The notes under the pieces: model-generated
Told to the model about the DNA's origin: nothing
Database searches by the model: none
The model's input: the letters and a program-made list of their open reading frames with translations, nothing else
Shown here: one piece after another, positions 1-5,049 of the stretch
Layout of the letters: each line of letters begins with the position of its first letter
Position numbering within the stretch: position 1 is the first letter of the stretch
Position numbers and translations under genes: made by a program
Assembly (NCBI GenBank): GCA_905207385.1
Contig: CAJLLH010000068.1
Span: 1-6,608, forward strand
Reading direction: 5' to 3'
DNA from: an uncultured Eubacteriales bacterium
Lineage (GTDB): Bacteria > Bacillota > Clostridia > Christensenellales > Borkfalkiaceae
DNA length: 6,608 bases

Positions 1-27
1 TTGAATGTGAGGTTGGACTTTAAATAT

Positions 28-41
28 GTACTTTAAAGTAC
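28..41. repeat. Perfect 14-bp palindrome in left-edge noncoding DNA
   Basis: GTACTTTAAAGTAC reads the same on both strands. The core ACTTTAAA also occurs 13 bp to the left (17-24), so palindrome and direct repeat overlap. Positions 1-120 hold no convincing coding region: the plus frames are closed by stops within about 40 bases and the minus frames have no ATG. On the minus strand a weak -35-like TTTACA (47-42) and -10-like TATTTA (26-21) bracket the palindrome, so it might be an operator for a leftward gene outside the window. The 15-bp spacer is short, so this is only a suggestion. Confidence 0.4.
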
Positions 42-121
42 TGTAAAACAAAGTGAACCTGCGCCCGAAATAATAAAAAAGCAAGCGATAAGCAGAGAAA
101 GAGCTGTATTCGGCAGTGCAT

Positions 122-148
122 AAAAAAACCGCGGCATATCTGCCGCGG
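122..148 (-). terminator. Rho-independent terminator of the rdgB-yfcE-membrane protein run
   Basis: The arms CCGCGGCA (129-136) and TGCCGCGG (141-148) pair perfectly over 8 bp around the loop TATC. Read on the minus strand, the stem is followed at once by seven U residues (128-122). It lies about 50 nt after the stop codon of the leftmost minus-strand gene, the expected place for the operon's end. On the plus strand no T tract follows the stem, so it should act in one direction only. Confidence 0.92.
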
Positions 149-198
149 GAATATTATTGATTTGATTTTTTTGCCGATAAAGCAAGCTTCAAAGAACT

Positions 199-1158
199 TT
201 ATTCTCCGCGCAGGAACTGCTCGCGCGAGGTTTCTTTTTCCTGTTCGGGCTTTACTATGCTGCGTTTATCCACGAAATACTTTATTTCGTTATTGTCGCA
301 ATAGTTTACGAACTGATAGCAAAGCAGGTACAGATAGCTCAAAGGCACTGTTATAAGAAGACCTGCGCCGAACGTGCACATAAGCGCCATAACGTTTATG
401 CCCAGTATAAGCACGCACGAAGAACCGTAGAACGAAAATTTTGAAAACGTTCTGCCGCTTTTAAGCGAGAAAGAATATCTGAACGCCCGCGTAACCGATT
501 GTTTGCCGCATATGATGGAGGGAAGCCAGTCGGAAATGAACATCATCTTCACGCCTACAAGCACCACCATGAAAAGCACGAACAGGAACAGCTGTATAAG
601 CAGGAACATTCCGTCAAAAGCCACAAACAGCAGAAGGTACAAAACTATCATGCAAACGGCGGTATAAATAAACGAAACGGGCACGTATATTACCGAATAA
701 AGCGCCGCCTTGCCCAGATTTTTTATAAGCGTTGCCAGGAAAGGCGAATTGGCGTGCATTGCCATTTTGTCGTTTATAACGCAGCCCGCGGCATAGTTTC
801 CGAGCCCTATGAAAAAGTCGCTTACAAGCATCAGAAGTCCCAGCCCCGCAGCGCTCAGAACAAGGTCGGTGGGGTGCGCTGCAAGGTATTCCATAAGGTC
901 GGTAAAGCTCTCGCGGATGTTGGTGAAGTGGGTGGTAAGGTTAAGCAGATTGCCTTCCAGCGCTTCGTTGAACATATTGTTTATGGCTGTTGTAAGCGCT
1001 TCGTATGCAGCCATGCCGGAAAGTCTGTCTATGAACGGCACTATAATTGCCGCCGAAATGCCTGTGGCCATGGCAAGCACAACTACAAGGTAAACAAGCA
1101 GTTTGTACGTTACCCTGAAATTATCTATAAGGACGTGAATGGTATGTTTGAATCTCAT
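199..1158 (-). CDS. Multi-pass membrane protein of unknown function
   Basis: This is a 319-residue hydrophobic protein whose family I do not recognise with certainty. Visible membrane segments lie at about residues 20-43, 99-125, 151-180, 184-208 and 247-283; the last is long enough for two helices. That suggests five or six helices. Residues 44-98 form a hydrophilic loop or short helices outside the membrane. Between the fourth and fifth segments is a basic amphipathic stretch (219-242, with S-V-T-R-A-F and S-L-K-S-G-R), reminiscent of the linker in DUF975/YciC-type integral membrane proteins. The C-terminus (291-319) is charged and probably cytoplasmic. The ATG is preceded by a GAGGG Shine-Dalgarno site with good spacing. 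The gene starts 18 bp after the stop of the metallophosphoesterase gene and is the last of the run before the terminator, so it is probably co-transcribed. No catalytic motif is visible. Confidence 0.88.
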   Translation of the reverse strand: MRFKHTIHVLIDNFRVTYKLLVYLVVVLAMATGISAAIIVPFIDRLSGMAAYEALTTAINNMFNEALEGNLLNLTTHFTNIRESFTDLMEYLAAHPTDLVLSAAGLGLLMLVSDFFIGLGNYAAGCVINDKMAMHANSPFLATLIKNLGKAALYSVIYVPVSFIYTAVCMIVLYLLLFVAFDGMFLLIQLFLFVLFMVVLVGVKMMFISDWLPSIICGKQSVTRAFRYSFSLKSGRTFSKFSFYGSSCVLILGINVMALMCTFGAGLLITVPLSYLYLLCYQFVNYCDNNEIKYFVDKRSIVKPEQEKETSREQFLRGE

Positions 1159-1176
1159 AAATCCCTCGTCATTGCG

Positions 1177-1644
1177 CTAAATGCGCACAATCTTTTCAAC
1201 AACTTTTCCGTTATGCACCGTCATATAGCAGTAGCTCTGTTCGCTGTAACGCGAAAGCGTGCCTGGATTGATAAGCTTTACTCCGCCAAGTTCGTCGCAG
1301 CGCGCCTCGTGCGTGTGCCCGTACAGCGCTACGGTGCAACCTTTTTCAAGCGCAGCGTATGCAAGCTTGTCAAGCCTCTGCTTTACGGAATATTTGTGCC
1401 CGTGGCACATCAATATTTTAACGCCCTCAACTTCCAGCACTTTTTCGTCGTCGCCCACTTTGTCAAGGTCGCAGTTGCCGTTTATTACAATTGTCTTTTC
1501 AGGAAATTTTCCCCTTACGTACCCGCCGTCGGTAGACAGGTCTCCAAGGTGTACTATATAGTCGCATTCCGCAAACACTCCGTCAAGCTTATCCAAAGCC
1601 GCGCGGTTGCGGTGACTGTCCGATACGATGACAAACGTCTTCAT
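1177..1644 (-). CDS. yfcE: YfcE/MJ0936-family metallophosphoesterase
   Basis: This 155-residue protein has the compact calcineurin-like fold of the YfcE/MJ0936 family of small cytoplasmic, metal-dependent phosphodiesterases. All metal-site motifs can be read: D9-x-H11 (SDSH), G34-D35, N57 in NGNCD, H81 in CHGH, and the final G109-H110-T111-H112. The length is typical and the domain is complete. Known members hydrolyse artificial phosphodiesters in vitro; the physiological substrate is mostly unknown. The gene begins 12 bp after the rdgB stop codon and has no clear Shine-Dalgarno site, so translation may be coupled to rdgB. The same adjacency exists in Bacillus subtilis (ysnA-ysnB), which supports an operon and a housekeeping role. 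The family assignment is firm; the substrate is not. Confidence 0.95.
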   Translation of the reverse strand: MKTFVIVSDSHRNRAALDKLDGVFAECDYIVHLGDLSTDGGYVRGKFPEKTIVINGNCDLDKVGDDEKVLEVEGVKILMCHGHKYSVKQRLDKLAYAALEKGCTVALYGHTHEARCDELGGVKLINPGTLSRYSEQSYCYMTVHNGKVVEKIVRI

Positions 1645-1656
1645 AAAATCGTGTTG

Positions 1657-2235
1657 TTAAAGCGTTTTTAACTTCTCCATTAGGTCTTTCAGCGCTCTCG
1701 CCCTGTGCGAAACTTTGTTCTTTTCGCGTGCGGGAGCTTCGCCGAAGCTCATTTTAAGGTCGTCTGAGTAGAAGAGGGGGTCGTACCCGAATCCGCGCGT
1801 TCCGCATTCTTCTTCGAGTATATGTCCGTCCGTTCTGCCTACGCCGAAAAACATTTTGCCGTCCGGCAGATACAGGCATACCGCGCATTCGAAGTGCGCG
1901 CGCCTGTCGTGCGCGCCCTGCATTCTTTCAAGCAACAGTTTTCGGTTAGCCGCCTCGCCCTCGCCCGAAAAACGTGCGGAGTATATTCCGGGCGCGCCGC
2001 CCAAAAAGTCTACGCACAGTCCCGAATCGTCTGCAAGCGCGGGTTTGCCAAGCTTTTCGCATACCGCTTTTGCCTTAATAAGCGCGTTTTCGCGGAAGGA
2101 AGTGCCCGTTTCTTCGATTTCTTCGTCAAAACCGGCTTCACGCATGGGTATAACGCGGGCGCCTTTGAAGATTTTTATAATCTCTTTGATTTTGCCTTCG
2201 TTGCCGCTGGCGGCAATAATTTCGCTTATTTCCAT
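1657..2235 (-). CDS. rdgB: RdgB/HAM1 non-canonical purine NTP pyrophosphatase
   Basis: This cytoplasmic house-cleaning enzyme hydrolyses dITP, ITP and XTP to the monophosphate and pyrophosphate, keeping deaminated purines out of DNA and RNA. The 192-residue length matches the family. Diagnostic motifs in order are the nucleotide-binding A9-S-G-N-E-G-K15, the E42-T-G-T-S-F-R-E-N50 block, the catalytic A68-D-D-S-G-L73, G80-A-P-G-I-Y-S-A-R88, G148-F-G-Y-D-P-L-F155 for base recognition, and the C-terminal K172-N-K-V-S-H-R-A-R-A181. The ATG has a GAGG Shine-Dalgarno site 8 nt upstream. It is the first gene of a three-gene run, with its own promoter just upstream and a leader of about 97 nt that could fold. 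In many Firmicutes it follows rph (RNase PH); here trmL lies upstream instead. Confidence 0.97.
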   Translation of the reverse strand: MEISEIIAASGNEGKIKEIIKIFKGARVIPMREAGFDEEIEETGTSFRENALIKAKAVCEKLGKPALADDSGLCVDFLGGAPGIYSARFSGEGEAANRKLLLERMQGAHDRRAHFECAVCLYLPDGKMFFGVGRTDGHILEEECGTRGFGYDPLFYSDDLKMSFGEAPAREKNKVSHRARALKDLMEKLKTL

Positions 2236-2255
2236 AAAGTCTGCCTCGCAATTAA

Positions 2256-2329
2256 CGCCTTATGCGGCGCGTCGGAGCGTTGCCCGTTTTGCTCTTCGCG
2301 CATGCGCGCGGAAAAAGCGGCGTTCCGAC
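2256..2329 (-). other. Inverted repeats in the rdgB 5' leader
   Basis: If transcription starts near 2332, the rdgB leader is about 97 nt and GC-rich, unlike the AT-rich DNA just upstream. It contains outer arms GTCGGAACG and CGCTCCGAC (minus-strand sense; plus positions 2321-2329 and 2271-2279, one A/C mismatch). Inside is a 12-bp palindrome CGCGCATGCGCG (2297-2308). A separate small hairpin CGCC/GGCG (2256-2259 with 2266-2269) sits ahead of the Shine-Dalgarno site. No poly-U follows any stem, so this is not a terminator. I recognise no riboswitch class; calling it regulatory is inference. Confidence 0.35.
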
Positions 2330-2338
2330 CTTACAGAC

Positions 2339-2367
2339 ATTATATAACATAATTATTAAAAAGTAAA
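2339..2367 (-). promoter_or_regulatory. SigA-type promoter for rdgB-yfcE-membrane protein
   Basis: On the minus strand, -35 TTTACT (2367-2362) and a perfect -10 TATAAT (2344-2339) are separated by exactly 17 bp. The expected start site is near 2332. The -35 box lies within 10 bp of the trmL stop codon, so rdgB transcription can begin independently of trmL. There is no terminator between them, so readthrough from trmL is also possible. Confidence 0.75.
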
Positions 2368-2371
2368 GAGC

Positions 2372-2869
2372 TTATTTTTCCCATTTATGCTCGTGCAGTT
2401 CACCTTTGGTTTCAAGTCCATCAAAACCCGTCTGTCTGAGCGCCTCGTAAACGGCTACCGCCGCGGCGTTGGAAAGGTTAAGGCTGCGCGCTTCGCCCAG
2501 CATGGGTATGCGCACGCACTCGTCGGGGTGGGCAAGAAGCAGGTTTTCGTCAAGCCCTTTGGTTTCCTTGCCGAATACAAGAAAATCGCCCTCTTTATAG
2601 TCCATATCCGTATGCTTTTTTCTGGCTTTCGTAGTGTAAAAGCGGAAGCGGGCGTCGGGATATTTTTTGCATAAATCTTCAAAACTTTCGTATATGTAAA
2701 CGTTTACAAGATGCCAGTAGTCAAGTCCCGCGCGCTTTAAATATTTATCCGATATTTCAAACCCGAGCGGTTTTATAAGGTGCAGGTCGCATTTTGTGGC
2801 AGCGCAAGTGCGCGCTATGTTGCCTGTATTCTGCGGTATTTCAGGCTCTACGAGTACTATGTTGAACAT
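2372..2869 (-). CDS. trmL: TrmL-type tRNA (cytidine/uridine-34 2'-O)-methyltransferase
   Basis: This SPOUT-class enzyme uses S-adenosylmethionine to methylate the 2'-hydroxyl of the wobble nucleotide (C34 or cmnm5U34) in tRNA-Leu isoacceptors. The three SPOUT motifs are clear. Motif 1 is E10-I-P-Q-N-T-G-N-I-A-R20. Motif 2 is L97-V-F-G-K-E-T-K-G-L106. Motif 3 forms the cofactor-binding trefoil knot: R120-I-P-M, then S129-L-N-L-S-N-A-A-A-V-A139. The 165-residue length fits a minimal TrmL, slightly longer than the E. coli protein because of a charged C-terminal tail, with no extra RNA-binding domain. The ATG follows an AAGGA Shine-Dalgarno site at about 7 nt. The gene is divergent from perR. Minimal SPOUT proteins of this type are very similar to one another, so the exact tRNA target is inferred from the family. 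Confidence 0.96.
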   Translation of the reverse strand: MFNIVLVEPEIPQNTGNIARTCAATKCDLHLIKPLGFEISDKYLKRAGLDYWHLVNVYIYESFEDLCKKYPDARFRFYTTKARKKHTDMDYKEGDFLVFGKETKGLDENLLLAHPDECVRIPMLGEARSLNLSNAAAVAVYEALRQTGFDGLETKGELHEHKWEK

Positions 2870-2954
2870 TAATTTTCCTTTTGCGCGTTGTTTGCACAGC
2901 AGTTAATTTTTTGCTTGGTTGCCGCATATATGTGGGGTAATTTTGGTGCGGAAC

Positions 2955-2974
2955 ATAATTTATATATAAATTAT
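2955..2974. repeat. Perfect 20-bp AT palindrome upstream of trmL
   Basis: ATAATTTATATATAAATTAT is fully self-complementary and lies 85 bp upstream of trmL in the 342-bp trmL-perR intergenic region. Its arms ATAATTTA and TAAATTAT recur with a 3-bp instead of 4-bp spacer at 4253-4271, downstream of rbr. It could be an operator, a cruciform or low-complexity AT sequence. A weak minus-strand promoter candidate, TTTGCA (2980-2975), 17 bp, TATGTT (2957-2952), spans it, so a bound protein could block trmL. The rest of 2870-3100 shows no gene. Confidence 0.5.
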
Positions 2975-3025
2975 TGCAAATTCCGCGGTGGTAAATAAAG
3001 TGCGCAGCTTGTGCGCCCGCACTAT

Positions 3026-3054
3026 ATTTTAAGATATTTTCCGTCATTTTGCAA
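3026..3054 (-). promoter_or_regulatory. Candidate promoter for trmL
   Basis: On the minus strand, TTGCAA (3054-3049) is followed after 17 bp by TAAAAT (3031-3026): a 4/6 match at -35 and a 5/6 match at -10. Use of this site gives a leader of about 150 nt for trmL that includes a small GCGCA/TGCGC hairpin (3002-3016) and the AT palindrome. A weaker alternative lies closer to the gene at 2980-2952. The sequence cannot decide between them. Confidence 0.4.
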
Positions 3055-3102
3055 GAAGTTTGCGCCTTATGCCATAATGCGCGCTTAATTTTTGTAAATC
3101 TC

Positions 3103-3131
3103 TTGACACGCCGCCGTTTGAATGATATAAT
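3103..3131 (+). promoter_or_regulatory. Full-consensus SigA promoter of perR-rbr
   Basis: TTGACA (3103-3108), a 17-bp spacer and TATAAT (3126-3131) match the housekeeping consensus at all 12 positions. An A/T-rich stretch upstream (3085-3100) could act as an UP element. Transcription should start near 3138, 74 nt before perR. A promoter this strong in front of a repressor gene normally needs an operator, and one is proposed just downstream. Confidence 0.9.
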
Positions 3132-3148
3132 ACTGATAATCAATACTA
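3129..3148. promoter_or_regulatory. Candidate PerR/Fur operator at the perR start site
   Basis: TGATAAT (3134-3140) is a perfect half of the 7-1-7 Fur-family box. The other half, AATACTA (3142-3148), matches only about four of seven positions. The hexamer AATACT occurs twice, at 3129-3134 and 3142-3147, 13 bp apart. The element overlaps the end of the -10 box and the predicted start site, where a bound repressor would block initiation. Autoregulation by PerR is inferred from position and half-site; the match is imperfect. Confidence 0.45.
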
Positions 3149-3211
3149 ATTAAAACCATGCAGGGTAGTTAAAGTCGCGGGTAAAGTAAAAGCGGCGCAA
3201 TCACACGAAAA

Positions 3212-3637
3212 ATGAAAAAGCAAAGAAATACTGCACAAAAAAAGATAATAATGGAGGCTTTGGAGATGGCTGACCATCCCACGGCTACCGAACTGTACGA
3301 AAGCGTTCACGCGGAAAATCCGCGCATAAGCAAAGCCACGGTTTTCAGGGTGCTTTCGCAGTATGCGGAAAACGGCGAAATACGCCGTCTGCATATGAGC
3401 GGGTCTGACGATCGTTTTGACGCGGGGTTAAAGCCGCACGCGCATTTAAGGTGCGCGTTCTGCGGAAAAATACAGGACGTCATGTTCCCCGAACTTGCGC
3501 CCGTGCTTTCTTTGCGCAGCTTCAACGGCTGCAAAGTTTATTCCGCGGAAGTAGATTTTCTGATGTGCTGTCCCGAATGCGAGGCGGCGGGTGCGGAACA
3601 ACATAACGCAATTGATGCGGAAATATGCTGCAATTAA
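3212..3637 (+). CDS. perR: PerR-type Fur-family peroxide-sensing repressor
   Basis: This 141-residue repressor has a winged-helix DNA-binding domain (about 1-68) followed by the Fur dimerisation and metal domain. All five regulatory-metal ligands known from Bacillus PerR can be aligned: H22 (HPTA), D70 (DRFD), H76 and H78 (HAH), and D89 (GKIQD). The structural zinc site is intact, with C81/C84 (CAFC) and C120/C123 (CPEC). In PerR, iron-catalysed oxidation of histidines releases DNA on exposure to peroxide. The N-terminus is about 15 residues shorter than in B. subtilis PerR; an in-frame stop at 3182 and the R5-x-T-x-Q motif support this start. No Shine-Dalgarno site is visible. The adjacent rubrerythrin gene supports PerR over Fur or Zur. 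The residues after C123 form a variable tail ending in CCN. Confidence 0.93.
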   Translation: MKKQRNTAQKKIIMEALEMADHPTATELYESVHAENPRISKATVFRVLSQYAENGEIRRLHMSGSDDRFDAGLKPHAHLRCAFCGKIQDVMFPELAPVLSLRSFNGCKVYSAEVDFLMCCPECEAAGAEQHNAIDAEICCN

Positions 3638-3642
3638 CGGCA

Positions 3643-3677
3643 GTTTTACGCTGATTTTAATTACATAAATGTAAAAC
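3643..3677 (+). promoter_or_regulatory. Inverted repeats between perR and rbr, next to the rbr Shine-Dalgarno
   Basis: Two overlapping symmetries fill the 51-bp gap. GTTTTAC (3643-3649) and GTAAAAC (3671-3677) are perfect 7-bp arms around 21 nt. Within them is TTACAT-AA-ATGTAA (3661-3674). The right arm abuts the GGAGG Shine-Dalgarno site at 3678-3682. As RNA, a hairpin could affect ribosome access; as DNA, the small palindrome resembles a repressor site but does not match the PerR box well. No good promoter is seen here, so rbr is probably read from the perR promoter. Confidence 0.4.
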
Positions 3678-3688
3678 GGAGGTTTACA

Positions 3689-4225
3689 ATGAAAAGTTTA
3701 AATGGCACAAAGACGGAACAGAATCTGCGCGCGGCTTTTTCAGGCGAAAGCGAGGCCCGCAATAAGTACACCTATTTTGCTTCCGTTGCGAAAAAAGAGG
3801 GGTACAACCAGATTTCTGCAATCTTCGAAGAAACTGCGGCTAACGAAAAGGAGCACGCAAAGATGTGGTTCAAGCTTCTTGCGGGCATTGGCGACACTAA
3901 GGCCAACCTTGTTTCTGCTGCGGGCGGCGAAAATTACGAGTGGACGGAGATGTATCCCGAATTTGCTCGCGTTGCGCGCGAAGAAGGCTTCGACGAAATC
4001 GCAGGTATGTTCGAGCGCGTTGCCGAAGTTGAAAAGGAGCACGAAGAGCGCTATAAAAAGTTGCTTGCAAACGTTGAAGGCGGCAAGGTATTCATCCGCG
4101 AAGACGTTGTTATGTGGCAGTGCACCAACTGCGGCGCTATTGTAATCGGCAAGGAAGCTCCCGAAATCTGCCCCGTATGCTCGCATCCCAAGGCATACTT
4201 CCAGCTCAAGCCCGAAAATTATTGA
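3689..4225 (+). CDS. rbr: Rubrerythrin (di-iron peroxidase with rubredoxin domain)
   Basis: This cytoplasmic protein reduces hydrogen peroxide to water in anaerobes, taking electrons from NAD(P)H through a rubredoxin-type donor. The N-terminal ferritin-like four-helix bundle (about 1-135) carries the di-iron ligands E20, E53-x-x-H56, E81-x-x-E84 and E115-x-x-H118. The C-terminal rubredoxin domain (about 140-178) has C145-x-x-C148 and C161-x-x-C164 for a Fe(SCys)4 centre. The length of 178 is close to classical rubrerythrins (about 190). A strong GGAGG site 6 nt before the ATG fixes the start and suggests high expression. It lies 51 bp after perR in the same direction, the usual arrangement of a peroxide-inducible defence gene beside its regulator, and a strong terminator follows. 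All expected residues are present. Confidence 0.98.
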   Translation: MKSLNGTKTEQNLRAAFSGESEARNKYTYFASVAKKEGYNQISAIFEETAANEKEHAKMWFKLLAGIGDTKANLVSAAGGENYEWTEMYPEFARVAREEGFDEIAGMFERVAEVEKEHEERYKKLLANVEGGKVFIREDVVMWQCTNCGAIVIGKEAPEICPVCSHPKAYFQLKPENY

Positions 4226-4249
4226 TAAAAAGTTAACTTTGCAAAAATT

Positions 4250-4274
4250 TTTATAATTTAAAATAAATTATAAA
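4250..4274. repeat. AT-rich inverted repeat downstream of rbr
   Basis: TTTATAATTT (4250-4259) and AAATTATAAA (4265-4274) are perfect 10-bp arms around AAAAT. They contain ATAATTTA and TAAATTAT, the same arms as the palindrome at 2955-2974. The element also holds TTATAAT and ATTATAA, the two halves of a PerR box, but 9 bp apart instead of 1. It abuts the terminator and could be a first, weak hairpin of it. Confidence 0.45.
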
Positions 4275-4307
4275 TGCGCCGACCGTACCGTCGGCGCATA
4301 TTTTTTT
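4274..4307 (+). terminator. Rho-independent terminator of perR-rbr
   Basis: ATGCGCCGAC (4274-4283) and GTCGGCGCAT (4290-4299) form a perfect 10-bp stem with loop CGTACC, followed by A and seven T residues (4301-4307). It lies about 48 nt past the rbr stop and separates the oxidative-stress unit from the sigma-factor gene. Confidence 0.95.
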
Positions 4308-4318
4308 GCGTTTATGTA

Positions 4319-4347
4319 TTGCAAATTGAGATAAAAGCAGTTAAACT
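4319..4347 (+). promoter_or_regulatory. Weak promoter candidate for the sigma-factor gene
   Basis: TTGCAA (4319-4324), 17 bp and TAAACT (4342-4347) match the SigA consensus at four of six positions each. This is the best pair in the short gap between the rbr terminator and the ATG at 4356. A start site about 7 nt after the -10 box would give an almost leaderless mRNA, in keeping with the absence of a Shine-Dalgarno site. No ECF-like TGAAAC/CGTC pair is seen here. Confidence 0.25.
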
Positions 4348-4355
4348 TTATTAAG

Positions 4356-4865
4356 ATGACTGATTGGGAATTTGTGAACAACTTAAAAGGTGCGATAAAC
4401 CGCGACGGAGCTGCGATTGAAAGAATTTATTCTGCATATTTCAAAAAGCTTTTCGCCACGGCGCTTTTCGTGCTTAAAAACAGGGACGACGCTTACGACG
4501 CGGCGACAGACGTTATTCTGAAGTTGTGCGAATACAGCGGAGACCCTGCCGCGATAAAAAATCATAAAGATTTTCTCGCGGCGATGGCGCGCAACCGCGC
4601 GCTCGATATTCTGCGCAAAAAAAGCCGCTCGGTGGAACTTATTGAAGAAACCGCGCAGACTTCCGCAACATTCAGCGATTGTCTGTGGCTTGACGATATT
4701 TGCGCTGTGCTGACCGAAGAGGAGCGCGACATTTTTGTGCGGCGCGTTTTGTGGGACCGCACGCTGAAGAGCATTGCCGCAGAATGCGGCTTGCCTTACA
4801 TAAGGGTTAAAAGGTTGTATGCATCGGTAAAGGCAAAGGTGAAAAAATTGTATGGGCGCGACTGA
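4356..4865 (+). CDS. ECF-type RNA polymerase sigma factor
   Basis: This 169-residue protein has the two-domain plan of group 4 (ECF) sigma factors. Region 2 spans about 20-90, with a core-binding helix around D44-D-A-Y-D-A-A-T-D52 and a region 2.4-like helix N80-R-A-L-D-I-L-R-K88. A short linker (91-116) is followed by region 4 (about 117-166) with L119-T-E-E-E-R-D and a helix-turn-helix around L137-K-S-I-A-A-E-C-G-L146 whose recognition helix is rich in basic residues (R150-V-K-R). There is no region 3 or extra C-terminal domain. The protein would direct core polymerase to a small set of stress promoters. The start has no visible Shine-Dalgarno site. The membrane protein downstream has anti-sigma topology, although a hairpin lies between them. 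Region 2 is divergent, so I cannot assign an ECF subgroup. Confidence 0.88.
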   Translation: MTDWEFVNNLKGAINRDGAAIERIYSAYFKKLFATALFVLKNRDDAYDAATDVILKLCEYSGDPAAIKNHKDFLAAMARNRALDILRKKSRSVELIEETAQTSATFSDCLWLDDICAVLTEEERDIFVRRVLWDRTLKSIAAECGLPYIRVKRLYASVKAKVKKLYGRD

Positions 4866-4878
4866 ATGCTTAAAGGTA

Positions 4879-4920
4879 AGCCGCGCCGAAATTATTCGGC
4901 GCGGCTGAATTAAATTTTTT
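4879..4920 (+). terminator. Strong hairpin and T tract after the sigma-factor gene
   Basis: AGCCGCGCCGAA (4879-4890) and TTCGGCGCGGCT (4895-4906) pair perfectly over 12 bp with loop ATTA. The T run (4915-4920) is separated from the stem by GAATTAAA, so termination may be incomplete. It lies 13 nt after the sigma stop codon. The remainder of the gap to 5049 holds the ECF-like promoter candidate and no gene I accept. Confidence 0.75.
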
Positions 4921-4988
4921 GACGCCGTGTTTTAAAACTTGCAAGGAGTTGCGTTGCGTAAGCGGCAAAATAAAAAATTTCGTATTTG

Positions 4989-5015
4989 TGATACTTTTTT
5001 TAATGTAAATTCGTC
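4989..5015 (+). promoter_or_regulatory. Candidate ECF sigma promoter ahead of the anti-sigma-like gene
   Basis: TGATAC (4989-4994) and CGTC (5012-5015) are 17 bp apart with a T-rich stretch following the -35 box. Bacillus ECF promoters have the form TGAAAC, 16-17 bp, CGTC or similar. The element lies downstream of the sigma gene's terminator and about 35 bp before the next start codon. That is the expected position if the sigma factor activates its own negative regulator. A SigA alternative here is poor. Assignment to this particular sigma factor is inference. Confidence 0.5.
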
Positions 5016-5049
5016 TTATAGGTGAAAATAACAATTACGGTTCTGATTT

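Noticed and set aside
499..1671. 390-codon plus-strand open frame
   Set aside because: It lies opposite the membrane protein and the metallophosphoesterase, whose motifs are clear on the minus strand. Its translation is abnormally rich in H, K, Y and R, has no recognisable domain, and has no Shine-Dalgarno site or promoter. It is an antisense shadow.
1822..2352. Two overlapping plus-strand frames opposite rdgB
   Set aside because: The complete RdgB motif set is on the minus strand, and the opposite frames encode basic, motif-free sequence.
3062..3082. Inverted repeat GCGC-C-TTAT-GCC-ATAA-T-GCGC upstream of the perR promoter
   Set aside because: The arms are interrupted by a C/T mismatch, there is no T tract, and no transcript is predicted to cross it. 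It is not called as a terminator; an operator role cannot be supported.
2841..3143. 100-codon minus-strand frame upstream of and overlapping the trmL start
   Set aside because: No Shine-Dalgarno site or domain, low-complexity composition, and it runs through the AT palindrome and candidate promoters. trmL has its own good start at 2869.
4954..5025. 23-codon TTG-started frame with a strong AAGGAG site at 4943-4948
   Set aside because: The Shine-Dalgarno match and 5-nt spacing are good. However, the start codon is weak, the peptide (basic, no pattern) is not recognisable, and the frame overlaps the ECF-like promoter. It would need ribosome profiling to be accepted.
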